Below are positions 12,291 to 22,991 of a stretch of 64,000 nucleotides of DNA, one piece after another. The position numbers and the translations under genes are program-made. Source of the stretch: Morinoia aosen (Eukaryota; Arthropoda; Malacostraca; Amphipoda; Talitridae); the NCBI GenBank assembly GCA_030386875.1, contig CM059570.1:31301422-31365421 (forward strand). The letters run 5' to 3'. The notes under the pieces were generated by a model. That model saw nothing but the letters and a program-made list of their open reading frames with translations, was not told the origin of the DNA and made no database searches. How positions within the stretch are numbered: the stretch's first letter is position 1; the number at the start of each line of letters is the position of its first letter.

Positions 12291-13596
12291 TCCATCATGC
12301 AACCCATCTAAAACGCAGCATAAGGCGTTTCCATCATGCAACCCATCTAAAACGCAGCATAAGGCGTTTCCATCATGCAACCCATCTAAAACGCAGCATA
12401 AGGCGTTTCCATCATGCAACCCATCTAAAACGCAGCATAAGGCGTTTCCATCATGCAACCCATCTAAAACGCAGCATAAGGCGTTTACATCATGCAACCC
12501 ATCTAAAACGCAGCATAAGGCGTTTACATCATGCAACCCATCTAAAACGCAGCATAAGGCGTTTACATCATGCAACCCATCTAAAACGCAGCATAAGGCG
12601 TTTCCATCATGCAACCCATCTAAAACGCAGCATAAGGCGTTTCCATCATGCAAGCCATCTAAAACGCAGCATAAGGCGTTTCCATCATGCAACCCATCTA
12701 AAACGCAGCATAAGGCGTTTCCATCATGCAACCCATCTAAAACGCAGCATAAGGCGTTTCCATCATGCAACCCATCTAAAACGCAGCATAAGGCGTTTAC
12801 ATCATGCAACCCATCTAAAACGCAGCATAAGGCGTTTACATCATGCAACCCATCTAAAACGCAGCATAAGGCGTTTACATCATGCAACCCATCTAAAACG
12901 CAGCATAAGGCGTTTCCATCATGCAACCCATCTAAAACGCAGCATAAGGCGTTTCCATCATGCAACCCATCTAAAACGCAGCATAAGGCGTTTCCATCAT
13001 GCAACCCATCTAAAACGCAGCATAAGGCGTTTCCATCATGCAACCTATCTAAAACGCAGCATAAGGCGTTTCCATCATGCAACCCATCTAAAACGCAGCA
13101 TAAGGCGTTTCCATCATGCAACCCATCTAAAACGCAGCATAAGGCGTTTTCATCATGCAACTCATCTAAAACGCAGCATAAGGCGTTTCCATCATGCAAC
13201 CCATCTAAAACGCAGCATAAGGCGTTTCCATCATGCAACCCATCTAAAACGCAGCATAAGGCGTTTCCATCATGCAACCCACCTAAAACGCAGCATAAGG
13301 CGTTTCCATCATGCAACCCATCTAAAACGCAGCATAAGGCGTTTCCCTCATGCAACCCATCTAAAACGCAGCATAAGGCGTTTTCATCATGCAACTCATC
13401 TAAAACGCAGCATAAGGCGTTTCCATCATGCAACCCATCTAAAACGCAGCATAAGGCGTTTCCATCATGCAACCCATCTAAAACGCAGCATAAGGCGTTT
13501 CCATCATGCAACCCACCTAAAACGCAGCATAAGGCGTTTCCATCATGCAACCCATCTAAAACGCAGCATAAGGCGTTTCCATCATGCAACCCATCT
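12291..13596. repeat. Very homogeneous 39-bp array, about 33.5 copies
   Basis: The unit is CCATCATGCAACCCATCTAA then AACGCAGCATAAGGCGTTT. Divergence between copies is very low, so the array is young or actively homogenised. With a period of 13 codons and no stops, both strands are open over the whole length (plus: HHATHLKRSIRRF; minus: NALCCVLDGLHDG). Linked variants show two higher-order periods: GCGTTTACATC triplets repeat 312 bp apart (8 units), and GCAACTCATC and ACCTAAAACG repeat 234 bp apart (6 units). Confidence 0.96.
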
Positions 13597-14052
13597 CTAA
13601 AAATCAACGCTGTGTAAACCAGCATGCATTGTACAGTGAAAAAAATCTAGCAGTGTTTTTTTTATAAGCCCCATGATTGCTTCGTGATTCATTTTTAAAA
13701 CATGCATTTGAGATCGATGTAACGATTCATTCATTAAAATCATAAATCCTTGTCAGATGATTAATTTTTCATACCCTTAATAACACATAACGAACACACT
13801 CTATGCTGGCTTGATAAGAACATGAGTACGTTCATATATTCATGATTGATAAATGTATGAATTATATTTAAAGCTGATATAATAAAAAAGTTGTTGTTGG
13901 TCTCTCGTTTGAAGGCAAAGTTAGATGAAGGTTCAGTTTAGCACAGTAAAAGCAATAGAAATATTTCTTCCATTTCTTAGGTATAAGCATTAAAAAAAGT
14001 TTCTCATTCGTAAAATTTTGAACTTTCCAAATATAACCAATAATATTTATCC
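13597..14052. other. AT-rich unique DNA
   Basis: Nothing recognised up to the LTR element that begins at 14053. Confidence 0.45.
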
Positions 14053-14275
14053 TGTAATGCTCTACCCTAGTTACCCCTCAAACCTCGATTCTAATCATTT
14101 ATGTTCAGTAATCGTAATATGTGCAACTGTAAATTAATCCACGGAAAAGTCCCAACCCCGCCATCGCGTCTCACCAACAACAAACGGAGGACGGGGTATA
14201 TAAGTAATGTCGCTGCTTCTCTTGCCTCAAAGGGGTCCATTAATGGCTAAAGCAACAACAAGAACTGAACTTACA
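14053..14275 (+). repeat. Left LTR of the TRIM-like element
   Basis: It starts TGTAATGC and ends TTACA, 223 bp. It shares with the right LTR the run TAGTTACCCCTCAAACCTCG, then TTATGTTCAGTAATCGTAAT, the TATA region, and the terminal segment GCAACAACAAGAACTGA. Confidence 0.85.
14197..14203 (+). promoter_or_regulatory. TATA box of the left LTR
   Basis: TATATAA lies in GGGGTATATAAGTAATG. The right LTR retains GTGTATAAGTAATG at the same place (about 15745-15752), which supports a conserved promoter element. Confidence 0.6.
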
Positions 14276-14277
14276 AT

Positions 14278-14287
14278 TGGTGACCCC
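14278..14287 (+). other. Primer-binding site candidate
   Basis: TGGTGACCCC starts two bases after the LTR end. The leading TGG can pair with the CCA end of a tRNA. The same motif, preceded by ACAACT or ACACT, recurs in the interior. Confidence 0.6.
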
Positions 14288-15009
14288 AAAAAACGGAACT
14301 CGATGGCTGAAGCAGCAACACCTGGCCTTACACTGGTGACCCCAGCCGATCCGAAAAGTGGTGACCCCAGCAGCTTCAAAAACTAATGACCGCAGCAGCC
14401 CTCCAGCTACTTCACCGACGGGCTAAGGCTTCAACATCGCTTGCCCCCATGGAGCTAGGATATATGGAGGGAGCATAGCCGATTCCAATCGGGTTCAAAT
14501 TAGCTGCAAAAGTTGGGAGACTGGGGCATTGGCAAGGCCCCCACGTGAGCCAACCACAGACGCTTGGCTGAAGTTGGCTCCTCCTCGCCTTCTCTACAAC
14601 TCGTTCATTTGCCAAAGCAAGATTAGTACCGCTCCACAAATCGAAGGATGAGGTGCGCGTGCAAGTCGCTCTCTAATTTGTTATATTCAAGGGCCTGTAA
14701 TCTTTACAGTTTTTAACTCTTAATGTATCTTTGCTAGTAATTTTGATATTATTAAGTGTCCTCGAGTGAGGAAACACAATTTATTATCTTTCGGAGTCTT
14801 AGAATCCCAAATTAATAATTACGATAAACTCAACAGCTGGAAGAGCAATCAGCGAGCATGTGCGCACCCTAGCGTAGTTAGTAGGTAACTGGCTTCCGTG
14901 CTGACGTCACACTTGCGAGACGGCTATTGGTTACCACAAACATGGGAGAAATCTCAAAAACTGGTTCCCTTCACAGACGGCTATGCTCCCTCCATATATA
15001 CTCCCTCCA

Positions 15010-15180
15010 CGCTTGCCCCTTACAACTGGTGGCCGCAGCAGCTCTTCAGCGGGTTTACCATCGGGCCTAGGCTTCCAAATTGCCTGCCCCTGACAACTGG
15101 TGACCCAGCAGCTCTCCAGCGGTTTCACCATCAGGCTGATGCTTCTACAGGGCCTGCCCTTAACAACTGGTGACCCATCA
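15010..15180 (+). repeat. Internal 70-bp repeat of the TRIM-like element
   Basis: A block running from CAACTGGTGACCC through GCAGCAGCTCTCCAGCGG and TTTCACCATC to the next CTGCCCC repeats 2.3 times, with ACTGGTGRCC at 15024, 15095 and 15165. Each block restates the LTR-end/primer-site junction. Confidence 0.7.
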
Positions 15181-15312
15181 TCACCCATCTCTGCTCTCTA
15201 ACTGCAATCAACGAGCCAGCCTTCATTGCAATTTCCACTATGTGTTTCAAGCACCGCAAGAACGTTTAACAAAGCGCGAAAATGCACAACCGAGACGCCA
15301 AAACGCCACAGC

Positions 15313-15535
15313 TCGGCCTCTACGCACGGCCTCTACGCACGGCCTCTACGCACGGCCTCTACGCACGGACTCTACGCACGGCCTCTACGAACGGACTCTA
15401 CGCTCGGCTTCTACGCTCGGCTCAACGCTCGGTTTCAACGCTCTACAGCATCGTACTTCAACGCTTGGTTTCAACGCTCGACTTCATCGCACGGACGGCC
15501 TCAACGCTCGGTTTCATTGCTCAACACCAACGTTC
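15313..15535 (+). repeat. 13-bp tandem repeat in the element interior
   Basis: The unit GGCCTCTACGCAC is perfect at the left and decays rightwards into CTCAACGCTCGGTTTCAACG. Overlapping short open frames here are by-products. Confidence 0.82.
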
Positions 15536-15603
15536 TGCAGTATCATTATTTTAATTACTAAATTGTATCGTTCGAACTCATTTCTCTCTTGTGGGAGGGT
15601 ACT

Positions 15604-15819
15604 TGTAGTGCTCTGCCCTAGTTACCCCTCAAACCTCGATTCTAGTCATTTATGTTCAGTAATCGTAATATGTCCCACTGTAAATTTATGCAAAAAAAGG
15701 TCCAACTCCTTCGTCGCGTATCACCGATTCCAACCGGAGGAGTGTATAAGTAATGCCGCTGCATCACTTGCCTCAATTGAAGCGCAAAGGCTGAAGCAGC
15801 AACAAGAACTGACCTTACA
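15604..15819 (+). repeat. Right LTR of the TRIM-like element
   Basis: It starts TGTAGTGC and ends TTACA, 216 bp, followed by target duplication ATCC. It is shorter than the left copy through small deletions around the TATA region. Confidence 0.85.
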
Positions 15820-16803
15820 ATCCAATTGTTTAGCGCTTGGAAAAAGTTGCAACGCTCTCAGCAACAGTTGATCGCTTCGAAACTTCACATGGAAAGGCAG
15901 GGGACTCGAGTTTATTTATTTAGAGCAAAGTGTTTGTCTCTGTGAAAGCTGGCGCTCAATTTTGCCAAAAGTTTTCACCTCCAAGAAGACAATGGCATTT
16001 GTAAAAAAAATACTTATGAACTTTTATGAAATATTGAGTTCATTGAGTTACCTTGGCGTAATGGCTTAAAAAATGACGTATTTCTTATTTACACTTTGAA
16101 CTTGAAAATGGCGACTGACGCAGAAAATAATTTCACAATTATATAGATATAAAGCTTGATACAAATTTTTATTTTCTTGTTGAATAACAGATCACGTGAG
16201 GCATGCATTAATATCAGCAGCGCTGCAGTGGTTAAATTCTTTCGCTCACTGCATGCGATATTGAATTATGCAATAAACATCGCAAAATACATCTTGCAAT
16301 ATACATTGCATGCAACGACAAATTTTTTCGATATCAATCCAATAGAAGCAAGGTATTGAACATGCTAACAAAACCGATACATAACGTATTCCTTATCCCA
16401 ATAAATTCGATTTATTACACATTTAATATTCCAATTACGCCGATATGTATCACATTCAACATTCTAATCAAGCCGCTGCATAACGTATTCAAATATACGT
16501 CATGTGAAATGTATAGTGTCATTTAATTACTTACCAGAAGCAATACGATTACCTCTGGTTATGTTGTTGCCCGCTAAAGCTTCTAATTTAAGTGGTTATT
16601 TGATTAATAAAGAAAACGGTGTAGTGACACCTGCAATAGTTTATACTGACGGGACTTGGGAACGATGCAATGATGTGCTGCTTGGTTCGTTTTTATTATC
16701 ATTTTCTGTTCCGCATGAAAATCGCCATTTTTATATAACAATTTACTGCTCCTGGTTATTCTAAAAATCACAAAACTAAACAAAACAAACAAACAAAAAC
16801 AAA
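15820..16803. other. AT-rich unique DNA
   Basis: A loose duplicate of CATAACGTATTC occurs near 16380 and 16480. Nothing else recognised. Confidence 0.45.
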
Positions 16804-17092
16804 CATCGGCATCTTTGGGATGCTTTATTTCCAATCAAGCCTGATACATATGATCTTAAGCATTGGTTTTTCAAATGTCTTATAACTAACCCTATATATA
16901 GGAAACCATGACGGTTTCCCCCGTAAAGCCGGTACCCATTTCCGACACCTGGGTTGAGTGGGGTATTGTGCTTGAGCTTTTCCCTTATACCCAACGGGGA
17001 AAATCTTCGCGCCAGCGCCGGGATACGAACCCTCGTCTCCAACATACAAGGCTGATCCCTCAACCACTGTGCCACGGAGAGCACAATACAAC
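16804..17092 (-). mobile_element. tRNA-derived SINE, copy 1 (head type 1)
   Basis: Read on the minus strand, the 5' head has a polymerase III A box (TGGCACAGTGG, at 17064-17074) and a B box (GGTTCGTATCCC, about 17020-17031). A conserved body follows (ACCCCACTCAACCCAGGTGT, then GGAAATGGGTACCGGC) and a tail with the hairpin GCATCCCAAAGATGC. Length is about 289 bp. It is transcribed by RNA polymerase III and mobilised by a partner LINE. The copy at 30685-30964 is nearly identical. Confidence 0.85.
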
Positions 17093-18315
17093 TACACAAT
17101 ACAACTACGGAGAGCAACTACATGCTATAACGAAAAACAAAATAAAATTAACACACTGAATGACCTCGCCAACTTTACTATGTGTGAGGGACATCGCTGG
17201 TCATCGTTGAATTAACACAAGAAAATCTTAGTATCATAGCTGCTCTGAAGGTTCGTAACGAATCTATTCTATTTTTCCAAGAACCGGATTTTTAAAACGC
17301 TTCATATCTTCGAAGCGAAAAAATGACAGCTTAAGTACTGAGTGCTGCAATCAATCCTGCATTTTTGAAAGGGTTGTGGAAGCCTAAAATGCAGGAACGA
17401 CTGCCGCACCCTGTACACATATGTCAGCTTCGCCATACGCTGTAGCACTTCGAGTGGTCAAATCGACTGGAGTAACGTACGCTGGGCGTCTGCGACGACT
17501 TACTGTGCTTTGAGAATTTTGATCCAGTTGAGTAGCATAGCAGTTCCAAACCTGCTCAATTATCCTAGAAAATTACTAATACCAATATGTATTAATTGTA
17601 TTAGAATCTCAATAACTGACTAGTTTTACTTTATCTTGGTAGATTTGTGTATTTTTATCCGCTGTTTATGATGACTAATCGAATTTACAAGTTCACAATT
17701 GTTTCCATAAAACGAACATATCGCTGATTTTACCATGTTCACAGGGAACAAAAAAACAGACTTCATGCAGTTCTTCAGAATTACTCAGCTGTGCATTTAT
17801 AGTTCACTCACTTATGTTAGTCGTTGAACATGTAACTTAATGTAGACCGTCGTCATCAAGTAATTCTGAAGTACTTCAACTTACTTGAAGTAATTCTTGA
17901 AGTACTTCAAAGTAATTCAAGTACTCAAGCGGTCGGGGTAAACCAGCTATGGCTGTCGGGCCTGACTGTGGAAGGTGGTTGTGCTGGGCTGCTGCTGATC
18001 CTGGCAGTTCAGGTGCGGCCAGTGCTGCCTCTCTCGCCTCCTAGTGACTAAGTGTGGTGATTGTGGCCTGCTGTCGGCTACCCTCCCATAGGGAGGATAA
18101 GCCCGGTATACGTATATGTATGTACTTCAACTTGCTAGACACCTCAAGTTCAAACTTCGAGGGTCAACTTAGTTTGCTGTGCTTCAGGAGACATGCGTCT
18201 AAACAAGGTGCAGAATTCATACCGTCAAACTTAGCACTGTACCTAACTATAAACAGCGATCGTTCATAGGCATTACCAAACAGTCCTTTCTTAGCATATC
18301 CGCTAAAGCAACATG
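17093..18315. other. Unique DNA, nothing recognised
   Basis: A short region (17850-17930) is rich in AGTAATTC and GAAGTACTTCAA motifs. No gene seen. Confidence 0.45.
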
Positions 18316-18832
18316 TGACCCAATATGTGTTCTTCGCTAGTCCCATTCCGCTGCAACATGGTCAACAGATGGTCCAGTATGTGTTCTTCGCTAGTCCCAT
18401 TCCGCTACAACAGGGTCAATAGAGGGTCCAGTATGTTCTTCGCTAGCCCCATTCCGCTACAAAATGGTCAACAGATGGCCCAGTATGTGTTCTTCGCTAG
18501 TCCCATTCCGCTACAACATGGTCAACAGATGGTCCAGTATGTGTTCTTCGCTAGTCCCATTCCGCTACAACATGGTCAACAGATGGTCCAGTATGTGTTC
18601 TTCGCTAGTCCCATTTCGCTACAACATGGTCAACAGATAGTCCAGTATGTGTTCTTCGCTAGTCCCATTCCGCTACAACATGGTCAACAGATGGTCCAGT
18701 ATGTGTTCTTCGCTAGTCCCATTCTGCTACATGGTCAACAGATGGTCCAGTATGTGTTCTTCGCTGGTCCCATTCCGCTACAACATGGTCAACAGATGGT
18801 CCAGTATGTGTTCTTTGCTAGCCCCATTATGA
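18316..18832 (+). repeat. Tandem array, 54-bp unit, about 9.6 copies
   Basis: The unit has TATGTGTTCTTCGCTAGTCC, then CATTCCGCTACAACATGG and TCAACAGATGGTCCAG. The plus strand is open (18325-18909) with an 18-residue repeat (MVQYVFFASPIPLQHGQQ). One copy lacks 3 bp (CTACATGG) and another lacks 2 bp. The frame change in the left copies argues against selection for protein. Confidence 0.9.
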
Positions 18833-19390
18833 CTCTTGTGGTAACGAAAGTATTCGAGCAAATTTCAATTACTGAAGAAGAATGTAGTTTCTACGAGTTT
18901 GGTTCGTGAGTCACGGTTAAATATTGATCGTTTTTGTTTTGTAGCCTAAATTATCAAATTTTTGAGACTAGATTTTATCAGGAAAACCCCTCAAGTTAAG
19001 AATATTCAGCGGGAAAAGCCAGTCTGGAATTTCTGGTCTGGGTGCGGGCCTCTGCAAGAGCTCCTCATCCAAACACCACCTACCATCCTCGTTGACTGCT
19101 CTAATTAAACCCTTATAATTAAAAATAAGTTCAAAAAATGCAATTTCCAGCAGGGACGTAACCATTACTTTGGTCAGACACATTGAGATGTTTCAAACTG
19201 GGAATACGTAATGACGTAATGTAGGCTAGAATGAAAATAATCCTGTGTGCATTGTTTAAAAAGGATTATTTTTACCATTTTGTATTGTAGTCCATGAGAG
19301 TACACACTTCCTAGAAGAGTTGGAACGCAAATTCGTCCTGTTCTGTGTGGTTTGATACATGAAAAGCATAAATTCAGTGTGCATGAATCG
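18833..19390. other. Unique DNA, nothing recognised
   Basis: No feature recognised. Confidence 0.45.
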
Positions 19391-19585
19391 AATAAAGTTT
19401 CTTAGACAATGACCTTGAATTGAATCAATTTTCTTGAATAGTTATTTTAAATCCAATAAATTTTCTTAAATAATTACCTGGAATCGAATAAATTTTCGTG
19501 AACAATGACCTAAAATTGAATCAATTTTCTTTAAAAGTTACCTTGAAACGAATCAATTTCTTGAACAATTACCTGCCGTAACGCC
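19391..19585 (+). repeat. Diverged 32-bp tandem repeat, about 6 copies
   Basis: The motif ATTTTCTTGAACAATTACCT recurs every 32 bp, followed by GGAATCGAATAA-like sequence. Confidence 0.7.
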
Positions 19586-20020
19586 TACAGATTAAGTAGC
19601 TAGTAAAACCAGTGATATGAAATGAAAGTATTATAAAGTAATATATAAGTGCACGCAATTTTACGGCCAGTGTCCGAACCAAGCTTAAATTTCCGCTGGA
19701 AACAGCTTTTTAAGACGCCTGAGAGGCAGTCTCCGTCATCATCAGTTACGAGATTGGCGTTTTTGCGCGAAAATTCTAGAGATAGCTCGTTTTTTAACTG
19801 AATTTGGCGTAAATTTCAAGATTTAAAGCCATTCTGATAAAATGGTTGACTAAAAACTCTTCTTAATCTGTGACATAAGAGCTGCGTTCTTAAAAATGTA
19901 ATGGCAAGGACAGGATAATCAACAGCAAGTTGAGTGTTATGGGATCTTTATGCCTTACTTGAAGTGTGTCCAAGTTCGTATTTGGGTTATGGGGATTCAG
20001 TTGTTTTATGCACCGTTGTT
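19586..20020. other. Unique DNA, nothing recognised
   Basis: No feature recognised. Confidence 0.45.
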
Positions 20021-20425
20021 GTGTTACTCGTTTGTGTTACACGTTTGTATTGCACTTTTGTGTTACACGTTTGTGTTACACGTTTATGTTACACGTTTGT
20101 GTTACATGCAGGAAGCGTTGTGTTACACGCTTGTGTTAAACGTTTGTGCTTCACGTTTGTGTTACATGCCGTAAGCGTCGTGTTACACGTTTTTACTACA
20201 CGTTTGTGTTACACGTTTGTGTTACATGCCGTAAGCGTTGTGTTACACGTTTGTGTAACACGTTTGTGTAACACGTTTGTGTTACACGTTTGTGTTACAC
20301 GTTTGTGTTACACGTTTGTGTTACACATTTGCGCTGCACGTTTGTGTTACATGTTTGTGTTACACGTTTGTGTTACAAGTTTGTGCTGCACGTTTGTGTA
20401 ACACGTTTGTGTTACAGGCTGTACG
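20021..20425 (+). repeat. 13-bp tandem array
   Basis: The unit CGTTTGTGTTACA repeats about 30 times, broken three times by a longer insert containing CATGCCGTAAGCG or CATGCAGGAAGCG. The inserts suggest a larger period of about 60-70 bp. Several plus-strand frames are open with VLHVCVTRLCYTF-like repeats. Confidence 0.88.
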
Positions 20426-20576
20426 GTTGCAGCCGAGTTTTGTGCCGAGCTTGTGCTCCTAGTTTTGCTGGGCTGGCAGAAGCAAACGAACAAAACTGTG
20501 CGTGTGACAACTGAAAACCTACTTACCAGGGAGGTCTCGATGCCAACATTGACTAACTAATAAATAAATTTGAATA

Positions 20577-20814
20577 AACATAGGCAAAGACATCACCTGT
20601 GGACCAATAAACATAGACAAAGACATCACCTGTGGACCAATAAAGATAGACAAAGACATCACCTTTGGACCAATAAACATAGACAAAGACATCACCTGTG
20701 GACCAATAAAGATAGACAAAGACATCACCTGTGGACCAATAAAGATAGACAAAGACATCACCTGTGGACCAATAAACATAGACAAAGACATCACCTGTGG
20801 ACCAATAAAGATAA
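20577..20814. repeat. Tandem array, 33-bp unit, about 7.3 copies
   Basis: The unit is AAAGACATCACCTGTGGACC then AATAAACATAGAC. AAACATAGAC and AAAGATAGAC variants alternate. Both strands are open because 33 is divisible by three. Confidence 0.9.
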
Positions 20815-21005
20815 GCCTGTACCTGTGGTCAAGAGCTCCCAGATTTATTTTTTCCTCACAAATGCTTTTATTTTCCAAGTTCTTTAGTAAAATTTACACA
20901 AAACTCTAAGTGTTCGGTAGCCCTGCTTGATTTTTGGGATTTTAGGCAGGAAAAAGTCTAACCTGTAACCAAGCGATAGCTAACTTTAACAGGACCCAAT
21001 ATAGC

Positions 21006-21300
21006 TGTTACAGCTGCTACAGACGTCACAGCTGCTATAGCTACTACTGCTGATACAGTGCTCCAAGTTACAGCTGTTAGAGCTATCACAGCTGCTACAG
21101 CTTTTACAACTACTACAGCTACTACTGCTGCAACAATTGGTGCACATGTTACAACTTCTTCAGCTGTTACAGCTCCCAAAAATGCTACAACCATTACTAC
21201 TTCTACAGCTGCTCAGCTACTACAGTTGCTACAGCTGCTCAGCAACTACAATTGCTACAGCTGCTGCAACTCCTAGAGCTGCTACAGCTAATACAGCTGC
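21006..21300 (+). repeat. Degenerate ACAGCT/GCT repeat
   Basis: Hexamer- and triplet-based run of ACAGCT, GCTACAGCT and ACTACT, with no fixed long period. The alanine/threonine/valine-rich frames on both strands follow from the composition. Confidence 0.75.
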
Positions 21301-21707
21301 TCAGCTATGCAAAACAGCGTTGCGTAATGCAGAACAAGTTAATTCAATATTGCAGCGGCGCGTGAGCGTCAATATACAAGCGCTGCCGGGTTAGTAATGA
21401 GGTGAGCTAATTATTGCACAGCCACACGAGTTGCACACACGCCACTCCAGGGTCGGACTGAAGAATCAGCCGGCGTCGTGAAGGAAATTATAAACAATTT
21501 AATCAATTTCTGGGGCTGCTATAACGTGAGTTCTACCAGGCTGTACCAAGAGCCCTAACTCTAGCTAGTTCTATAGGGTGAGGTTAGGTTAGGTTGCGAA
21601 TGGATATTACGAATTTTCATATATTTAATTTAGTGATAAACACTTAATTCACAATTTTACAACTCCGACGTCACTGTCGGAGTTGTGACGTCAGAGTCAG
21701 TAGTAAC
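21301..21707. other. Unique DNA with one perfect hairpin
   Basis: ACAACTCCGAC (21659-21669) pairs perfectly with GTCGGAGTTGT (21676-21686) around a 6-nt loop, directly before the CAG-rich array. A GAGGTTAGGTTAGGTT run lies at about 21581. No gene seen. Confidence 0.55.
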
Positions 21708-22178
21708 ACAGTGCAGTGCAGCAACACACTGCAGTGCAGCAACACAGTGCAGTGCAGCAACACAGTGCAGTGCAGCAATACACTGCAGTGCAGCAACACA
21801 GTGCAGTGCAGCAACACACTGCAGTGCAGCAACACAGTGAAGCAACACAGTGCAATGCAGCAACATAGCGCAGTGCAGCAACACAGTGCAGTTCAGCAAC
21901 GCAGTGCAGTGCAGCAACACACTGCAGTGCAGTAACACAGTGCAGCAACACAGTGCAGGGCAGCAACATAGTGCAGTGCAGCAACACCCTGCAGTGCAGC
22001 AATACAGTGCAGTGCAGCAACATAGTGCAGTGCAGCAACACACTGCGATGCAGCAACACAGTGCAGTGCAGCAACACAGTGCATTGCAGCAACACAGTGC
22101 AGTGCAGCAACACAGTGCAGTGCAGCAACACAGTGCAGTGCAGCAAAACACTGCAGTGCAGCAACACAGCACAGTGCA
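21708..22178. repeat. CAG-rich tandem array, 18-bp unit, about 26 copies
   Basis: The unit is CAGTGCAGCAACACAGTG, with CACTGCAGTG and CATAGTG variants. Frames on both strands are open (glutamine/serine-rich on plus, cysteine/leucine-rich on minus) because the unit is six codons without stops. Confidence 0.92.
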
Positions 22179-22910
22179 CAGCACCCAAACAACCCCGTCA
22201 TCAAGAGACACTCCCCCCACATACACACACAACACACAATCCTTACCCAACAACAAGCCCCGCTATCAGGCCGAGCAGATTATGTAGACCACAAGTGCAC
22301 GGCTCGAGTCACAGGGCGACTCAATAAACGTGATGTAACGCCTAGTTTCAGAACCATTATTGTTTTTTATCTGCTGAGCTGCCTCGTAAACCTGTCCGGA
22401 ATAGGGGAGTTGGAATGCTTTAGCGGCGCTAAACCTCTACGCAGAGCATGTAGTACAGATGGTGCAGCGCTAAAATGTCCTTTTTCAATTCTAGAGCAGC
22501 TGGTATAGTGTTAAGATGTGTCCTGTCCTGTATCGTCAGCACAGCTGGTGTAGTGCCTTATAGTGTTGTAATGATATTTAAATATGCATATACATATATA
22601 TGCGTAGAGAACCGGCGCTCCAAAGGCAACCGGTCGCCGTTGCGGACCGAGAGGGGTATAGGGTTGGACGACATCAGGAGAAGGGAGGAGTACGTAGGGG
22701 TTAGGAGCTGTACTGAGAGCTAGTGCGAAATACAGCAAACATAAGGGAGCTGTTGCAAAATAAATACATAGCTTAGAAAATAGTGGGTTGAAAAAAATTG
22801 ATTAAATACGAGTAAAGGGACTAAAGGGTGTTTGTATTTGAGAGGGATGTGCAGAGTAATTTGAAATTGGAGAGAGGGACATGTAGCTCAGGGAAGTGAC
22901 GCTCAAGAAT
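22179..22910. other. Unique DNA with diverged copies of the 30-bp motif
   Basis: Two isolated matches to the 30-bp unit of the 24.1-kb array occur here: AGCAGCTGGTATAGTG near 22496 and GTCAGCACAGCTGGTGTAGT near 22537. They suggest the motif predates the expansion. No gene seen. Confidence 0.5.
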
Positions 22911-22913
22911 GGG

Positions 22914-22991
22914 CCAATAGGGAGGCTTCTGGCTTTCGCTGGCATCCCGCACAGCCACAGTGCGTGGCCTTTGTGCGGGGGAGGTATAAAA
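22914..22991 (+). promoter_or_regulatory. CCAAT-TATA promoter-like module
   Basis: CCAAT at 22914-22918 and TATAAAA at 22985-22991, in a locally GC-richer stretch (GTGCGGGGGAGG just before the TATA box), have classical polymerase II spacing and order. No gene follows on the plus strand that I recognise, so this may be a solo LTR or a chance match. Confidence 0.35.

Larger units (their letters stand above)
14053..15819 (+). mobile_element. Complete non-autonomous LTR retrotransposon (TRIM-like)
   Basis: Two direct terminal repeats (14053-14275 and 15604-15819) begin TGTARTGCTCT and end CTTACA. The 4-bp target duplication ATCC sits at 14049-14052 and 15820-15823. A primer-binding-like TGGTGACCCC follows the left LTR after two bases, and a purine tract GGGAGGG (15593-15599) precedes the right LTR. 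The 1.3-kb interior has no protease, reverse transcriptase or integrase motif in any frame, so the element must use enzymes from a relative. The TGG start of the primer site and the 4-bp duplication suggest a Ty3/Gypsy partner; this is inference. The LTRs differ by many substitutions and small indels, so the insertion is old. Confidence 0.82.

Noticed and set aside
12173-13625. Open frames of about 450-475 codons on both strands
   Set aside because: A 39-bp stop-free unit keeps both strands open. The residues are an exact 13-residue repeat with no biochemical sense on at least one strand.
16804-17092. Functional tRNA gene
   Set aside because: The A and B boxes belong to a SINE head. The acceptor and anticodon stems do not close, and a long conserved body follows in several copies.
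21581-21596. Telomere repeat
   Set aside because: Only about two and a half TTAGG-like units, inside unique DNA. Not an interstitial telomere array.
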